This document shows positions 45,415 through 55,441 of a stretch of 64,000 nt of DNA, piece by piece. A program made the translations under genes and the position numbers. This DNA comes from Bin80 sp965261255 (lineage in GTDB: Bacteria; Bacteroidota; Rhodothermia; Rhodothermales; Bin80), in the NCBI GenBank assembly GCA_965261255.1, contig CBDHCQ010000004.1, positions 2,418,001-2,482,000 of the forward strand. The letters run 5' to 3'. Under the pieces are notes generated by a model. The model searched no databases and was not told where the DNA came from. It saw nothing but the letters and a program-made list of their open reading frames with translations. Each line of letters opens with the position of its first letter. Within the stretch, counting starts at the first letter, position 1.

Positions 45415-47931
45415 CTAGTTGAATCCTTGTCCGAGCGTAAACTGGAAAAACCACTTGTTGGAGCCGTCATGCTCTGACTCTTGACCCCTGATGGGCGTGA
45501 ACTGGTCAAAATTGTAACCGTACGCGATCTCGAGCATGCCCAAGATCGGCAGAAACAGACGCGCCCCTATGCCTGCCGAACGATAAAACTGTCGCGGGTT
45601 ATAGCTTTCTATCTGATCCCACGTATTTGCCGCATCCATGAAAAGATATGGTGCAGCCGTTAATTGAGGGGTCTGGATCGCTAAAACCCTGAGTTCCGAA
45701 GTGAACTTGTTCAACACGCGGCCACCAACAGCCTCACCATTCCTCCGGGGACCAAGAACCCGGGACGGATAACCACGCATATAGATTATATCTTTCCCAA
45801 AATTGTTCCGATACCCTTGCACATCAAACGGCGATCCACCGACGATGTAACGTTCAAAGAGGACATCCTCCCCCGTAACCGAGCCGATATAACCAAAGTC
45901 CGCCGAAAAACTCGTCGATATCTTGCGCAAAATAGGGATGTTCCAACTCGTGGAAAACCTCCATTTGTGATACTGTATAAAATCCGAAATCGGTAACGCC
46001 AACTCTGCGGAGAGCAGGAATGTGGATCCCGCTGTCGGGAAGATCGGATGATCTACCGAACTACGTGTGAGTGCCTGACGAATTGTAACCTGCTGGCTTT
46101 GACCGGACGGAAGCGCATAGGTATAGTCCCTGTTGAAATAAAACTGATAACCTAGCGATGTGCTGGCACTGAACTTGTCATCCGGCCATTGAAGCCGCTG
46201 CTCATAAAAAACACGCGCTGATGTATTCGTGAAGCCGGTATTGTCATTGGTTCCAATGTTCGAACCATAACCGTAATAGCCATATCCGTAGTAGCCACCA
46301 AAGTTGCTGGTAAATCTGGAGTGCGATACCTGAAATCCTACCGGGGTTGGCCGCCCCCTCAGCCAAGGCTCCGTGAATCCCAGTGAATAGCTCTGGTACT
46401 GTCGGCCGCTGGTCTGTAGACTAACCGACAACTGCTGACCATCCCCAGAAGGTAAAGGCCGCCACGCCCTGCCCTTGAAAATGTCCTGTGCACTGAAATT
46501 GTTGAAACCGAAACGCAGCATCAGAATCACACCAAACCTCCCGTAGGTGCCGCTGAGCTCCAGCTGATCACTGCCGATCTCCTCGAGATTGTACGTAAGG
46601 TTAACCTCCTTTTCCTCCTGATCCAGGTCTATCGAGGGCCCTGCACCGAGCTTTTCCTGATCAAAGTAATTCAGTTGAGACAGCCGCCTGATCGTTTCCT
46701 GCACCATCTCACGACTATAGGTCTGACCGGGAATCGTGTAGAGTTCCCGACGCACAACATGCTCCTTGGTCTTTTCGTTGCCTGTGATTGAAATCTCCCC
46801 GAAACTGAAGATTTCGCCCTCGTAAACATCATAGTACAGGTCAAGCGAATCTCCTTCGACTACACGAACTTCCGGCTGCACGCGAAAAAGCATGTACCCC
46901 TGATTCATGTAGAGACTGGAAACATCACTGCTTGACTTGTTACCATGCAGGTTCTGCTCTAATCGCTCCGAATTATAAACATCACCGGGTGTTAGACCCA
47001 GAGACCCCGAAAGTACTTCATCGGGATAGACGGTATTTCCGTCCCACTCAATACTGCGTATATGGTACTGGGGACCCTCCTGGACCTCCAGAGATACGAC
47101 CAGACCTGGCTTTTCACCCGAGGTGTCAAGCCAGACCGAATCCCGGACTACCCGGGCATCATAGTATCCCTTCGAGTTGAAATGATTGACGACGTTAACC
47201 TTGTCTTCTTCGTAGAGCATGCGATCGAAGCGTGCCTTACGCCAGAAGAATATCCCTTTCCTGGCCTTTGTTTTTTTGAGTTTTCGGCGCACTGATCGGT
47301 CGCTGATATTCTCATTGCCGGAAACCAGAACTTCCCTGATCCTGACCTTCTCACCTATGTCAATCTCAAAATCAAGGTTTACCGTGTTCTCGGGGCCGGG
47401 CGTTTCGTTCACTTTCACTTCGGCGAGCATGTATCCCTTTTCTCCGAAATATTCCTTGATGATCTGCTTCGAACGTTCCAGATCAGCGGGACGAACACGC
47501 GTTCCTTTAAAAAGAGGCACCTCCTCTTCAAGCTTACGGCGATGCTTTTTTTTGATTCCCGAGAAGGTGAATTCTGCCAGTTGTGGCTCTTCCGTAAGCT
47601 GGATCAGCAGAAAAATGCCGGTTCCAGCCCTGCGTTCCTCAACAATTCGCACATCCGAAAACACCCGCAGTTTATAGATACTGCGGATGGCTTCTGAGAT
47701 CGCAGGATCCCCGGGAAGCGTGATCTTCTGCCCTACAGCCAGTCCACTGCTCCGGAGAGCAAAGTTGCGCATGTTCTCGGTTTCCACGCCCTCAACCGAG
47801 ATTCCTAAAATCTCAAATTCATCAGGACCCGTAAAAGAGCGATTGTCCCCCTGCAAGGATTCCGACTGCCCCTGCGCTAACGCTGTACTCACGCACAGGC
47901 CAAGTATCAGCAGTGAGACAACAATGCGCAT
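45415..47931 (-). CDS. bamA: Outer membrane assembly factor BamA
   Basis: Core of the outer-membrane protein insertion machine. From the ATG at 47931 the product is 838 aa with a clear signal peptide (MRIVVSLLILGLCVSTALAQ); a GTG/ATG up to 37 codons earlier gives an unusual N-terminal extension and is less likely. Several POTRA domains follow (about residues 45-400), for example GFNEKGYMLAEVKV-like and FEIDIGEKVRIREVLVSGN. The C-terminal barrel includes VGGSPFDVQGYR and ends in a phenylalanine-containing strand GQGFN rather than the usual terminal F. It lies in the run rseP-bamA-skp-skp. Confidence 0.93.
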   Translation of the reverse strand: MRIVVSLLILGLCVSTALAQGQSESLQGDNRSFTGPDEFEILGISVEGVETENMRNFALRSSGLAVGQKITLPGDPAISEAIRSIYKLRVFSDVRIVEERRAGTGIFLLIQLTEEPQLAEFTFSGIKKKHRRKLEEEVPLFKGTRVRPADLERSKQIIKEYFGEKGYMLAEVKVNETPGPENTVNLDFEIDIGEKVRIREVLVSGNENISDRSVRRKLKKTKARKGIFFWRKARFDRMLYEEDKVNVVNHFNSKGYYDARVVRDSVWLDTSGEKPGLVVSLEVQEGPQYHIRSIEWDGNTVYPDEVLSGSLGLTPGDVYNSERLEQNLHGNKSSSDVSSLYMNQGYMLFRVQPEVRVVEGDSLDLYYDVYEGEIFSFGEISITGNEKTKEHVVRRELYTIPGQTYSREMVQETIRRLSQLNYFDQEKLGAGPSIDLDQEEKEVNLTYNLEEIGSDQLELSGTYGRFGVILMLRFGFNNFSAQDIFKGRAWRPLPSGDGQQLSVSLQTSGRQYQSYSLGFTEPWLRGRPTPVGFQVSHSRFTSNFGGYYGYGYYGYGSNIGTNDNTGFTNTSARVFYEQRLQWPDDKFSASTSLGYQFYFNRDYTYALPSGQSQQVTIRQALTRSSVDHPIFPTAGSTFLLSAELALPISDFIQYHKWRFSTSWNIPILRKISTSFSADFGYIGSVTGEDVLFERYIVGGSPFDVQGYRNNFGKDIIYMRGYPSRVLGPRRNGEAVGGRVLNKFTSELRVLAIQTPQLTAAPYLFMDAANTWDQIESYNPRQFYRSAGIGARLFLPILGMLEIAYGYNFDQFTPIRGQESEHDGSNKWFFQFTLGQGFN

Positions 47932-48102
47932 AGTGGTTCGATGCACTGTAGAAATGAATGGCGTTGGACGATGCAATCTCATGGTACTGCTCTGTTGAGC
48001 ATCTTGTTTCGGGGAGCCAGTCCAAAAACGGACTTGAACCATCCGTTATTGCAAAACCCGTGCCGTGGTCAGACTAAATGCGGGAACTGTAACCGAGCAG
48101 TT

Positions 48103-49521
48103 CTATTCTTCTTCGGCCTCAGTCTGCACAACCTCACAGGTCTCCTGAGTCTCCACAACACCAGCTTCCCCTCTGGAACTGAACGCACGGATAACATCGT
48201 TTGTAATCAGAAAAGCCATCAAAAGCAGCAGCAAGATCATGCCCGCCTGCTGTAAGAACATTCGCACCTTGATCGGGGGCTCCTTGCGGGCTATCAACTC
48301 ATAAAATAGAAAAACCAAATGTCCCCCGTCCAGTACCGGGATCGGTAAAATATTGACAATGGCCAGCGTTATAGATAGGACTGCCACAATATGCCAGAAC
48401 TGACGGGGACCACTGCTTGCAGCCTGTCCAATTACATTGGCGACCATAACCGGCCCACCCAGGTTCTCCCGGACACTTTCCTTGCCTGCAACTATTCGCC
48501 ATAAACTGGCAGCAATTAATTGCGTATTGTTCAAAACATCAGACACCCCAATTCTGGCAGAATGCAGAGGGCCGAATTCGACCTGTGTTTGTCCTAACCC
48601 AATCCCGATCACATAGTCGCAGCTGACAGTATTCATTACCGGTGTCACCGCAGCTTGATGTTCTACAGAAATCTGCCCATCGTCGCGCAACCATGTAACT
48701 TCAAGCGTCTTTCCGCCCGAATTGCGGATATGATCGGTGAGTTCCGGCCAATAACGGATTGGACTCCCGTTAATGGCCGTGATTTGATCTCCGACCTGCA
48801 GGCCCGCAGCGTCTGCCGGCATGCCTGCCGCAACAGTTCCGAGCGCATTGGGCCAGGTATATATGCCAAGACCGTAAATTCCCCCCGCCTGCAGTTCCTG
48901 GACTCGGGTCATGATGTTTCCCGGACCATCAAGGGTTATGCGTTGTCCCTCGCGTTCTACTTCAAAAGTGAGATCATCCACCAGGAGCGCCGAAAGCGGA
49001 ATTAATTCTCCGCCCGGATCATACTCATGTCCCCCTATTGCCAATAGCCGATCCCCCGTATGAATACCAATGTCCAGTGCTGCAACTGAGCTGTCCATTA
49101 CGAACACCGTTCCGTCCTCGGTGTGGGGTACCCGGCTGGCACCAAAACTCCATGTCAGGGCAAAAAAAATCACGCCCGCAAGGACCATATTCATGATCAC
49201 GCCCGCGCTGATCACAATCATGCGCTGCCATAACGGCTTGGATCTGAACTCGTCCGGCTGCGGCGCTGTGTCCTTAAAATCCGTGTCCATACTCTCGTCA
49301 ATCATGCCGGCAATCTTGACATAACCTCCAAGTGGCGTTAAGCCAAGGACATATTCAGTTTCACCAAAGCGCTTTTTTAAGATGTTGGGCGGGAATCCGA
49401 TGGAAAACCGGTCGACCCGCATGCCAAATGCACGCGCTGCCCAGAAATGCCCCAACTCGTGCACAAACACGAGAATCATCAGGGCCGGAATGAACGTCAG
49501 GAGGATCCAGAGAATACTCAC
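48103..49521 (-). CDS. rseP: RseP-type site-2 zinc metalloprotease (M50)
   Basis: Intramembrane protease that cleaves transmembrane anti-sigma factors in the envelope stress response. The 472-aa protein starts with a GTG; HELGHFWAAR at residues ~21 is the HExxH zinc site, and DGGHLVFLFYE near residue 400 holds the LDG-type zinc aspartate. Two PDZ domains lie between, with GGDRLLAIGGHE-type and GDQITAINGSP phrases. The C-terminus has an acidic extension (ending EVVQTEAEEE) beyond the last helix. It sits between dxr (42 bp upstream) and bamA, a conserved arrangement. Confidence 0.93.
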   Translation of the reverse strand: MSILWILLTFIPALMILVFVHELGHFWAARAFGMRVDRFSIGFPPNILKKRFGETEYVLGLTPLGGYVKIAGMIDESMDTDFKDTAPQPDEFRSKPLWQRMIVISAGVIMNMVLAGVIFFALTWSFGASRVPHTEDGTVFVMDSSVAALDIGIHTGDRLLAIGGHEYDPGGELIPLSALLVDDLTFEVEREGQRITLDGPGNIMTRVQELQAGGIYGLGIYTWPNALGTVAAGMPADAAGLQVGDQITAINGSPIRYWPELTDHIRNSGGKTLEVTWLRDDGQISVEHQAAVTPVMNTVSCDYVIGIGLGQTQVEFGPLHSARIGVSDVLNNTQLIAASLWRIVAGKESVRENLGGPVMVANVIGQAASSGPRQFWHIVAVLSITLAIVNILPIPVLDGGHLVFLFYELIARKEPPIKVRMFLQQAGMILLLLLMAFLITNDVIRAFSSRGEAGVVETQETCEVVQTEAEEE

Positions 49522-49563
49522 GGGGAAATACTACCTAATATGTTGTTTGGCGTACGGTATACT

Positions 49564-50739
49564 TCATAGAGCAAGGGTGTTCCTTTTGGATGCATCATAT
49601 ACATAACGTCGTGCAGACTCGTCAACCAGTAGAATCTCTTCATACGTACTGCATGCGGAACCCGAAAGCTTGCCAAGTGCCCCCTCCACCATCCGTGGTA
49701 TGCCCATAAAGCCTAATCGCTCCTTAAGAAAAAGGTCAACTGCAGCCTCGTTGGCCGCATTGAGTACGGCCGGGGCGTTCCCACCAGCAGACAGCGCCTC
49801 TCGTGCCAAACGCAAACATGGGAATTTCTCCAGATCGGGCGGAGCGAAGGTCAGGGATTGCGGGCGCGCCCAATCTACACGCCCCTCCGGGAGTGGCCAT
49901 CGATCTGGAAAGCTGAGTGCATACTGAATAGGAAGCCGCATATCTGGCAGGCTGAGTTGTGCTTTGAGCGACCCATCCTCAAACAAGACCATCGCGTGCA
50001 CAATCGATTGCGGATGCACGACCATCTCAATCTGATCCTCACGGAGACCAAAAAGCCAGTAGGCTTCAATCACCTCCAAGCCCTTGTTCATCATAGTGGC
50101 AGAATCAATCGTTACCTTGGCGCCCATGCTCCAGTTTGGGTGCTTGAGTGCCTGCTGAGGTGTGACACTGTCGAGTGCTGTACGATCACTATTGCGGAAC
50201 GGCCCCCCGGACGCCGTAAGTATGACCTTCTCGACATGGCGTGTACTATCCTCTAAGCACTGAAACACTCCTGCATGCTCACTGTCGACCGGTATAATTC
50301 TGGCCTTGTGTAACCTGGCCGTCCGCATTGCAAGATCGCCGGCGGCTACCAATGTCTCTTTGTTCGCCAAAGCCAATACCTTTCCAGCTTCCAGAGCAGC
50401 CAGGACAGATTTGAGTCCTGCAATACCCGAAGCCGCACCAAGTACTATATCCGCCTCTGGAAGCGTTGCACAGGCACATACTCCCTCACCGCCCTCAAGT
50501 ACACGAATATCGGTACCCTCAAGTCCACTCCGAAGTGCCTGCGTATACGATCTGTCCGCTATGGCAACTACATCTGGATCAAACATGCGCGCCTGTCTGA
50601 TTAGCAGATTTACATTCCGGTTGGCGGCAAGAGCTACCACACGTAACTTATCCGTATGTTTTTGAACAATATCCAAGCACTGCGTACCTATGGATCCTGT
50701 TGCTCCTACAATGCTTATACTGCGCCTGTCTGTATTCAT
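49564..50739 (-). CDS. dxr: 1-Deoxy-D-xylulose-5-phosphate reductoisomerase
   Basis: Second step of the MEP isoprenoid route: makes MEP from DXP with NADPH. The 391-aa product has the NADPH-binding GATGSIGTQ at the N-terminus, the motif LANKETLVAAGDL, the substrate-metal block PVDSEHAGVFQCLE and TASGGPFR, and the MNKGLEVIEAYWLFGL segment. The ATG at 50739 is 63 bp from the divergent TPR gene. It leads the row rseP-bamA-skp-skp-panB-surE on the minus strand. Confidence 0.96.
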   Translation of the reverse strand: MNTDRRSISIVGATGSIGTQCLDIVQKHTDKLRVVALAANRNVNLLIRQARMFDPDVVAIADRSYTQALRSGLEGTDIRVLEGGEGVCACATLPEADIVLGAASGIAGLKSVLAALEAGKVLALANKETLVAAGDLAMRTARLHKARIIPVDSEHAGVFQCLEDSTRHVEKVILTASGGPFRNSDRTALDSVTPQQALKHPNWSMGAKVTIDSATMMNKGLEVIEAYWLFGLREDQIEMVVHPQSIVHAMVLFEDGSLKAQLSLPDMRLPIQYALSFPDRWPLPEGRVDWARPQSLTFAPPDLEKFPCLRLAREALSAGGNAPAVLNAANEAAVDLFLKERLGFMGIPRMVEGALGKLSGSACSTYEEILLVDESARRYVYDASKRNTLAL

Positions 50740-50802
50740 TTCTGGTTAGTCCACCCACGTGGATGATCAATCAGAATATAACGTAGTATTCTCTGAATCT
50801 GT

Positions 50803-52680
50803 ATGATATCAGTAACCCGAATGCGATTCCTTCCTGTTTGCTGCCTGTGCGTGTTTGTATTTGTCGATCTGGCACTGGCACAACCGCAACGTGTAAACCG
50901 AACACCCCCTCCTTCAGAGGAAGAGCAACTTGACGGACATGCCGCATCCCGTTATCAACTTGCCCTCGGGTACCTGCGTGGTATGCAGTTTGAACGCGCC
51001 ATTACCATCCTGCGTGATTTGTACGCTGAGCAGCCGGAACGAAAGATTTTCTTTGATAAGCTTAAGCAAGCTTATGTCGATGTTAAACGATATGACGATG
51101 CAGTGGCACTGTTAGACGATGCGCTCGCACGCAGCGATGCGGCGCAGCCGGAACTTGAAGCCGAACGCGCACAACTCTTTTACCTTGGCGGAGATGAACC
51201 TGCAGCAATGGAGGCCTGGACTGCACTCCTGCAATCCGCACCTGACACCGAGGCAGTCTACCGTGTCGTCTACGCCAAAATGATTCAAATACGCCTCCTT
51301 ATTCAAGCGATTGATGTATTAAAGCAGGGTAGACAGGCTATTGGCAACACGAACATATTTCAGGCAGAGCTTGCACACCTGTACAGCCTTACCGGACAAC
51401 ATGAACTCGCTACACAGGAGTACCTGGACCTTCTGTCTACAAACGAGCGACAGCTGAATTACGTACGCAGTCGACTCGGAAGGGATCTGGAGCAGGATGG
51501 CGCCCTTGAAGATGCCATTCGCATTACGGAAGCGCGTGTCGTATCCGAACCCGATCTACGTCAGCTACGAGACCTCTTGGCGTGGCTTTACGAGCAGGCG
51601 GGGAGTTTCGAGCAAGCGTTTGAAGAGATTCTTGCACTTGAAGAAGACGCTGATGCCAGTGGTCAGGGAGTCTATCAGTTTGCTCTGCGTGCAGCAGAGG
51701 CTGGTGCCTTTGCGGTTGCCGGCCGGGCATTCCAATCTGTAATCGAGACATATCCCGAAGTAAACATATCTATTGAGGCACGCCTAGGTATGGCGGATAT
51801 GTATCGTCTACGGGCTGAAATTAATGATAACCTCGAGCAGTACCAGCATGCACTGGAAGCTTATGAAACATTCCTGACGGACTTTCCCGAACATCCACAG
51901 ACCCCCGTTGTAATTGCACGAATCGGTGCGTTGCATCAGGACGTTTTTAGAGACCAGGAGGCCGCCGAACGCACCTTGTCCTTTTTGGCCACGCGATACA
52001 CGAACTCCGCCATTGGCCATCAGGCCCGATTTGATTTAGGGCGCTTGGCTGTGACGAAGGGCAACCTGAACGAAGCTGGTGCCATCTTTGCGCGTCTGGC
52101 CGAACAGACGGACGGCGAACTCGCGGCAAAAGCGCGATTTGAAGAGGCCATGACGCATTTCTACGCTGGGAATTTTGCCGAGACAGAATCTATCCTGAGT
52201 AACCTTAGAGAAAACACAGACAAAGAGACCGCCAACGATGCCATTGAACTGCGAGTACTGCTCATGGAAGACCCCGGCACCGACTCTACAAATAGTGCTC
52301 TCACAGGCTACGCACAGGCCCTGCTGCTATTCCGACAACGCAAAGCAGATGCAACCGCCCGTGTTGCCAAGGATATACTGGGGCAATGGGGCCAACATCC
52401 AATTGCAGATGATGTCCGGTTTCTGCGCGCACGGGCCCTCCTGCTTGATGACCGCCCAGATGAAGCCATGATGGCGTTCGGAGAACTCCCGCTTATACAT
52501 CCAGACAGTCCACTACTGGACCACAGTCTTTTTTACTATGCTGAAATTCTTGAAACCTTTCAAGGAGATGCTGCAGGTGCGCTGCAAGCATACACCGACC
52601 TGCTCACACAATACCCGGGTTCACTCCTGGTCAACAAGGCACGTGAGCGCATTCGGGCGCTTCGCTCGTCAGGTGTATAG
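50803..52680 (+). CDS. Secreted TPR protein, unknown function
   Basis: A 625-aa protein with a signal peptide (ATG 50803, or ATG 50821 giving MRFLPVCCLCVFVFVDLALA). The body is a long array of TPR-type helix pairs (for example ALGYLRGMQFERAITILRDL and AALQAYTDLLTQYPGSLLVN). It likely acts as a periplasmic or outer-membrane scaffold. Its last 38 bases overlap the start region of the next gene, so translation of the two is linked. I do not recognise a named family beyond TPR. Confidence 0.82.
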   Translation: MISVTRMRFLPVCCLCVFVFVDLALAQPQRVNRTPPPSEEEQLDGHAASRYQLALGYLRGMQFERAITILRDLYAEQPERKIFFDKLKQAYVDVKRYDDAVALLDDALARSDAAQPELEAERAQLFYLGGDEPAAMEAWTALLQSAPDTEAVYRVVYAKMIQIRLLIQAIDVLKQGRQAIGNTNIFQAELAHLYSLTGQHELATQEYLDLLSTNERQLNYVRSRLGRDLEQDGALEDAIRITEARVVSEPDLRQLRDLLAWLYEQAGSFEQAFEEILALEEDADASGQGVYQFALRAAEAGAFAVAGRAFQSVIETYPEVNISIEARLGMADMYRLRAEINDNLEQYQHALEAYETFLTDFPEHPQTPVVIARIGALHQDVFRDQEAAERTLSFLATRYTNSAIGHQARFDLGRLAVTKGNLNEAGAIFARLAEQTDGELAAKARFEEAMTHFYAGNFAETESILSNLRENTDKETANDAIELRVLLMEDPGTDSTNSALTGYAQALLLFRQRKADATARVAKDILGQWGQHPIADDVRFLRARALLLDDRPDEAMMAFGELPLIHPDSPLLDHSLFYYAEILETFQGDAAGALQAYTDLLTQYPGSLLVNKARERIRALRSSGV

Positions 52681-53926
52681 CGTTGCGGCATTGCTGCTGT
52701 TACTTATTTATCCTGCCGGTGCACAGGATGTTCTCATACCTATGGATGACGGCCAGTCAGATCACCTGAAAGCCTACGGTGCAGTATACTGGGCGCTCCA
52801 GCGCGGCGAACCCGTCGACTGGCTGTTGAACTTTCGCGGCGGTTCTTTTCTGGCTGCAGATTTCCCCGGACTGCGTAACGAGCTTGCGCTTCGCGGGATT
52901 GTACACGAAACCCTTTCCGGGATCGCAACAGCCCGACTTGTTGCCGAAGTAGAAAGCGACCGGGCAAACACAGGACTTGTGAGACTGGAAACACCGCCAC
53001 GCATTGCAGTATATGCCCCGCAACAGACCCTGCCCTGGGATGACGCTGTACTCCTCGCGCTGGAATATGCCGAGGTTACATATGATATAATTTACGATGA
53101 CGATGTCCTTGGCGGTGCACTGTCTGCTTACGATTGGCTGCATCTTCACCACGAAGATTTCACCGGGCAGTACGGCAAGTTCTATCAATATCGGAATATG
53201 CCCTGGTACATCGAACAGCAGCGCGATGCCGAATTAGCCGCTCATCGCCATGGACACCGAAAGGTGAGTCACCTGAAGCTATCGGTTGCGCAAACCATCA
53301 AACAGTACGTTGCCGAGGGCGGTTTTTTGTTCGCCATGTGCTCCGGTACAGATACCTATGATATTGCCTTGGCTGCACACTCAACCGATATCGTTCCATC
53401 TGAGTACGACGGGGATCCCATTAACCCCGATGCAATCGGGGAGCTGGATTATTCGGCCGCCCTCGCTTTTGAGGGCTTCCGTCCAAGTTTCAACGCTGCT
53501 GAATATGAACATTCCGATATTGATGCTGGGCCACCTCCGCAGCAGTTCCAAAATCCGTTACTGGACTATTTTACATTGTTTGAGTTTAGCGCCAAATGGG
53601 ATCCGGTACCCTCTATGTTAACACAGAACCATGTTGGAACAGTGAAAGGGTTCGTCGGACAAACCACCGCGTTCAAAAAGCATCTCATTAAACCGAATGT
53701 GGTCGTGCTCGCCGAAGTACCGCAGCGCAATGAGGTCAAATACCTGCATGGATCTTACGGTCAGGGTACCTTCACCTACTATGCCGGCCACGATCCCGAG
53801 GACTATCAACACTATGTGGGAGATCCTCCAACTGATCTGAGCCTGCATCAAAACTCGCCTGGCTATCGTCTTATCCTGAATAATATCCTATTCCCGGCAG
53901 CCCGCAAGAAAAAACAGAAGACCTGA
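52643..53926 (+). CDS. Conserved exported protein often labelled 'asparagine synthetase B' in Bacteroidota; function unknown
   Basis: The product is 427 aa from a GTG at 52643 (a GTG at 52673 also gives a signal peptide); the ATG at 52538 lies inside the TPR gene and adds unlikely sequence. The N-terminus is a signal peptide ending in PAGAQ. Then come VLIPMDDGQSDHLKAYGAVYWAL, DWLLNFRGGSF, YDWLHLHHEDFTGQYGKFY, GGFLFAMCSGTDTYDIALAA, YFTLFEFSAKWDPVPSMLTQNH and GHDPEDYQHYVGDPPTDL. I see no Ntn amidotransferase N-terminal cysteine or synthetase loop, so the asparagine label is unsupported. FAMCSGTDT recalls a GATase-like elbow (guess). It overlaps the TPR gene. Confidence 0.78.
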   Translation: MSAFGRFARQVYSVAALLLLLIYPAGAQDVLIPMDDGQSDHLKAYGAVYWALQRGEPVDWLLNFRGGSFLAADFPGLRNELALRGIVHETLSGIATARLVAEVESDRANTGLVRLETPPRIAVYAPQQTLPWDDAVLLALEYAEVTYDIIYDDDVLGGALSAYDWLHLHHEDFTGQYGKFYQYRNMPWYIEQQRDAELAAHRHGHRKVSHLKLSVAQTIKQYVAEGGFLFAMCSGTDTYDIALAAHSTDIVPSEYDGDPINPDAIGELDYSAALAFEGFRPSFNAAEYEHSDIDAGPPPQQFQNPLLDYFTLFEFSAKWDPVPSMLTQNHVGTVKGFVGQTTAFKKHLIKPNVVVLAEVPQRNEVKYLHGSYGQGTFTYYAGHDPEDYQHYVGDPPTDLSLHQNSPGYRLILNNILFPAARKKKQKT

Positions 53927-53931
53927 CGGTC

Positions 53932-54468
53932 ATGTCCCCCCCGAAAACCCCACGTGCATCGCGCTGTGCGATGTCCGAAATCGTTCTGCCCAACGATACC
54001 AATGCCCATGGCACCATGTTTGGCGGACGGCTGCTTTCGCTGATGGACAAGTGTGCCGCTATCTGCGCGATGCGTCATGCGGGGCTGGTATGCGTAACCG
54101 TGGCGATCGACTCAGTGGAGTTTAGTTCTCCACTCTTTCTGGGCGAGGTCGTGATTATTGAGGGCTGGGTGAACCGGACGTTCAACACGTCCCTTGAGGT
54201 TGAAATTTCTGTAGAGTCCGAAAACCTAGATCGAAAGGATCGGCGCGAATGCAATCATGCATATTTTACTTTCGTGGCACTCGACGATGAAGGCCGCCCA
54301 ACCGCAGTGCCACCAATATATCCAGAAACAAAACTTGAGAAAGAACGCTACGAAAAAGCAGCCATGCGTCGCGAACTTCGCTTGCACCTGAAAGGACGCA
54401 TTACCCTTGCAAACACCGTGTACCTGAAGGACGATCTTATTGCAGCGATTTCGGGGAAAGATCTCTAG
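53932..54468 (+). CDS. Acyl-CoA thioesterase (YciA-type hotdog)
   Basis: A 178-aa hotdog-fold thioesterase that hydrolyses acyl-CoA. NDTNAHGTMFGGRLLSLMDKCAAICAMRHAG contains the conserved asparagine/histidine/glycine start and the catalytic aspartate region of the YciA/BACH type. VEFSSPLFLGEVVIIEGWV is the second block. A basic helix near the C-terminus follows. It starts 6 bp after the preceding gene and 23 bp before the RfbD-like gene, so it is likely cotranscribed with them. Confidence 0.9.
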   Translation: MSPPKTPRASRCAMSEIVLPNDTNAHGTMFGGRLLSLMDKCAAICAMRHAGLVCVTVAIDSVEFSSPLFLGEVVIIEGWVNRTFNTSLEVEISVESENLDRKDRRECNHAYFTFVALDDEGRPTAVPPIYPETKLEKERYEKAAMRRELRLHLKGRITLANTVYLKDDLIAAISGKDL

Positions 54469-54490
54469 CCAAAACACGAACGCCTGATTG

Positions 54491-55441
54491 ATGGCCAACG
54501 AGCGCATCTTGATTACCGGGGCCAACGGATTGCTGGGCCAGGAGCTTGTTCAAAAACTCGGAGAACGAGATTCCTATAAGTTGTTAGCCACCGGCCGGGA
54601 AGCTGCACCCCGAACCCAGGATACACCGCCGTACGACTACGAAAAACTTGATGTATGCCAGGCAGATGATATCCAGAGAATATTCGCTGACTTCTCGCCA
54701 GAGTACGTGATCAACTGTGCAGCAATGACCGCAGTCGATGCCAGCGAAACCAAGCGTGACGAGTGTTGGCGTGTGAACGCACAAGCGGTTGAACAGCTTG
54801 CAAAGGCATGCCATGGTCGAGGTACACACTTGATTCAGTTATCTACAGATTTTGTGTTTGACGGCAAGAATGGACCGTATCGCGAAAACGACCGCCCCGA
54901 GCCTCTGAATTTTTATGGAAAAACAAAGCTTGCGGGTGAAAATGCCGCGCGCACAGCCGGGGTCGGCAAGTGGACTGTCGTGCGAACGAATGTGATCTAT
55001 GGTGCGGCGGCAGGACTCCCACGAATGGATTTTGTTGAGTGGGTCTGCGATAATCTCCAGAAAAAAAAGAGGATCGGAGCGTATACCGATCAATGGCGCA
55101 CGCCCTCGTATGCCCACGATCTTGCTTTAGGGATTCTTCGCATCATACACTTTCAGAAGGATGGAGTGTACAACCTGTCCGGCCGTGAACTTATGAACAT
55201 GTATGATTTCGCCCTTTCCATCGCACAGGCCTTCGATCTTGATCCTAAATTCATTAAGCCAGTCTTGCAGAAATCAGGTAACCAACCCGCGCGGCGCCCC
55301 AAACACACCGGTCTCATTACGCTGAAGGCAGAGACCGAACTCGACTATCGTCCCCTACCCCTTAAGGCAGCCTTAGCGCACCTGCGGCTTCGCAAGAAGT
55401 CTGCCAGGACTGGACATCCTCCGGTAGATGCTTGGTGTTGA
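54491..55441 (+). CDS. RfbD-like NAD(P)-dependent sugar reductase (dTDP-4-dehydrorhamnose reductase family)
   Basis: A 316-aa extended SDR (ATG 54491; a TTG one codon earlier is less likely). The Rossmann motif is ILITGANGLLGQELVQ, the active-site motif is YGKTK, and STDFVFDGKNGPYREND and RTNVIYG are the usual RfbD-type blocks. No rfbA, rfbB or rfbC is nearby, so dTDP-rhamnose is not assured. Its last 14 bp overlap the serS start. Confidence 0.85.
   Translation: MANERILITGANGLLGQELVQKLGERDSYKLLATGREAAPRTQDTPPYDYEKLDVCQADDIQRIFADFSPEYVINCAAMTAVDASETKRDECWRVNAQAVEQLAKACHGRGTHLIQLSTDFVFDGKNGPYRENDRPEPLNFYGKTKLAGENAARTAGVGKWTVVRTNVIYGAAAGLPRMDFVEWVCDNLQKKKRIGAYTDQWRTPSYAHDLALGILRIIHFQKDGVYNLSGRELMNMYDFALSIAQAFDLDPKFIKPVLQKSGNQPARRPKHTGLITLKAETELDYRPLPLKAALAHLRLRKKSARTGHPPVDAWC

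Noticed and set aside
52538..52642. ATG 52538 as the start of the 'asparagine synthetase B'-type gene
   Set aside because: It lies within the TPR gene and would place about 35 basic residues before the signal peptide; a GTG at 52643 or 52673 fits better.
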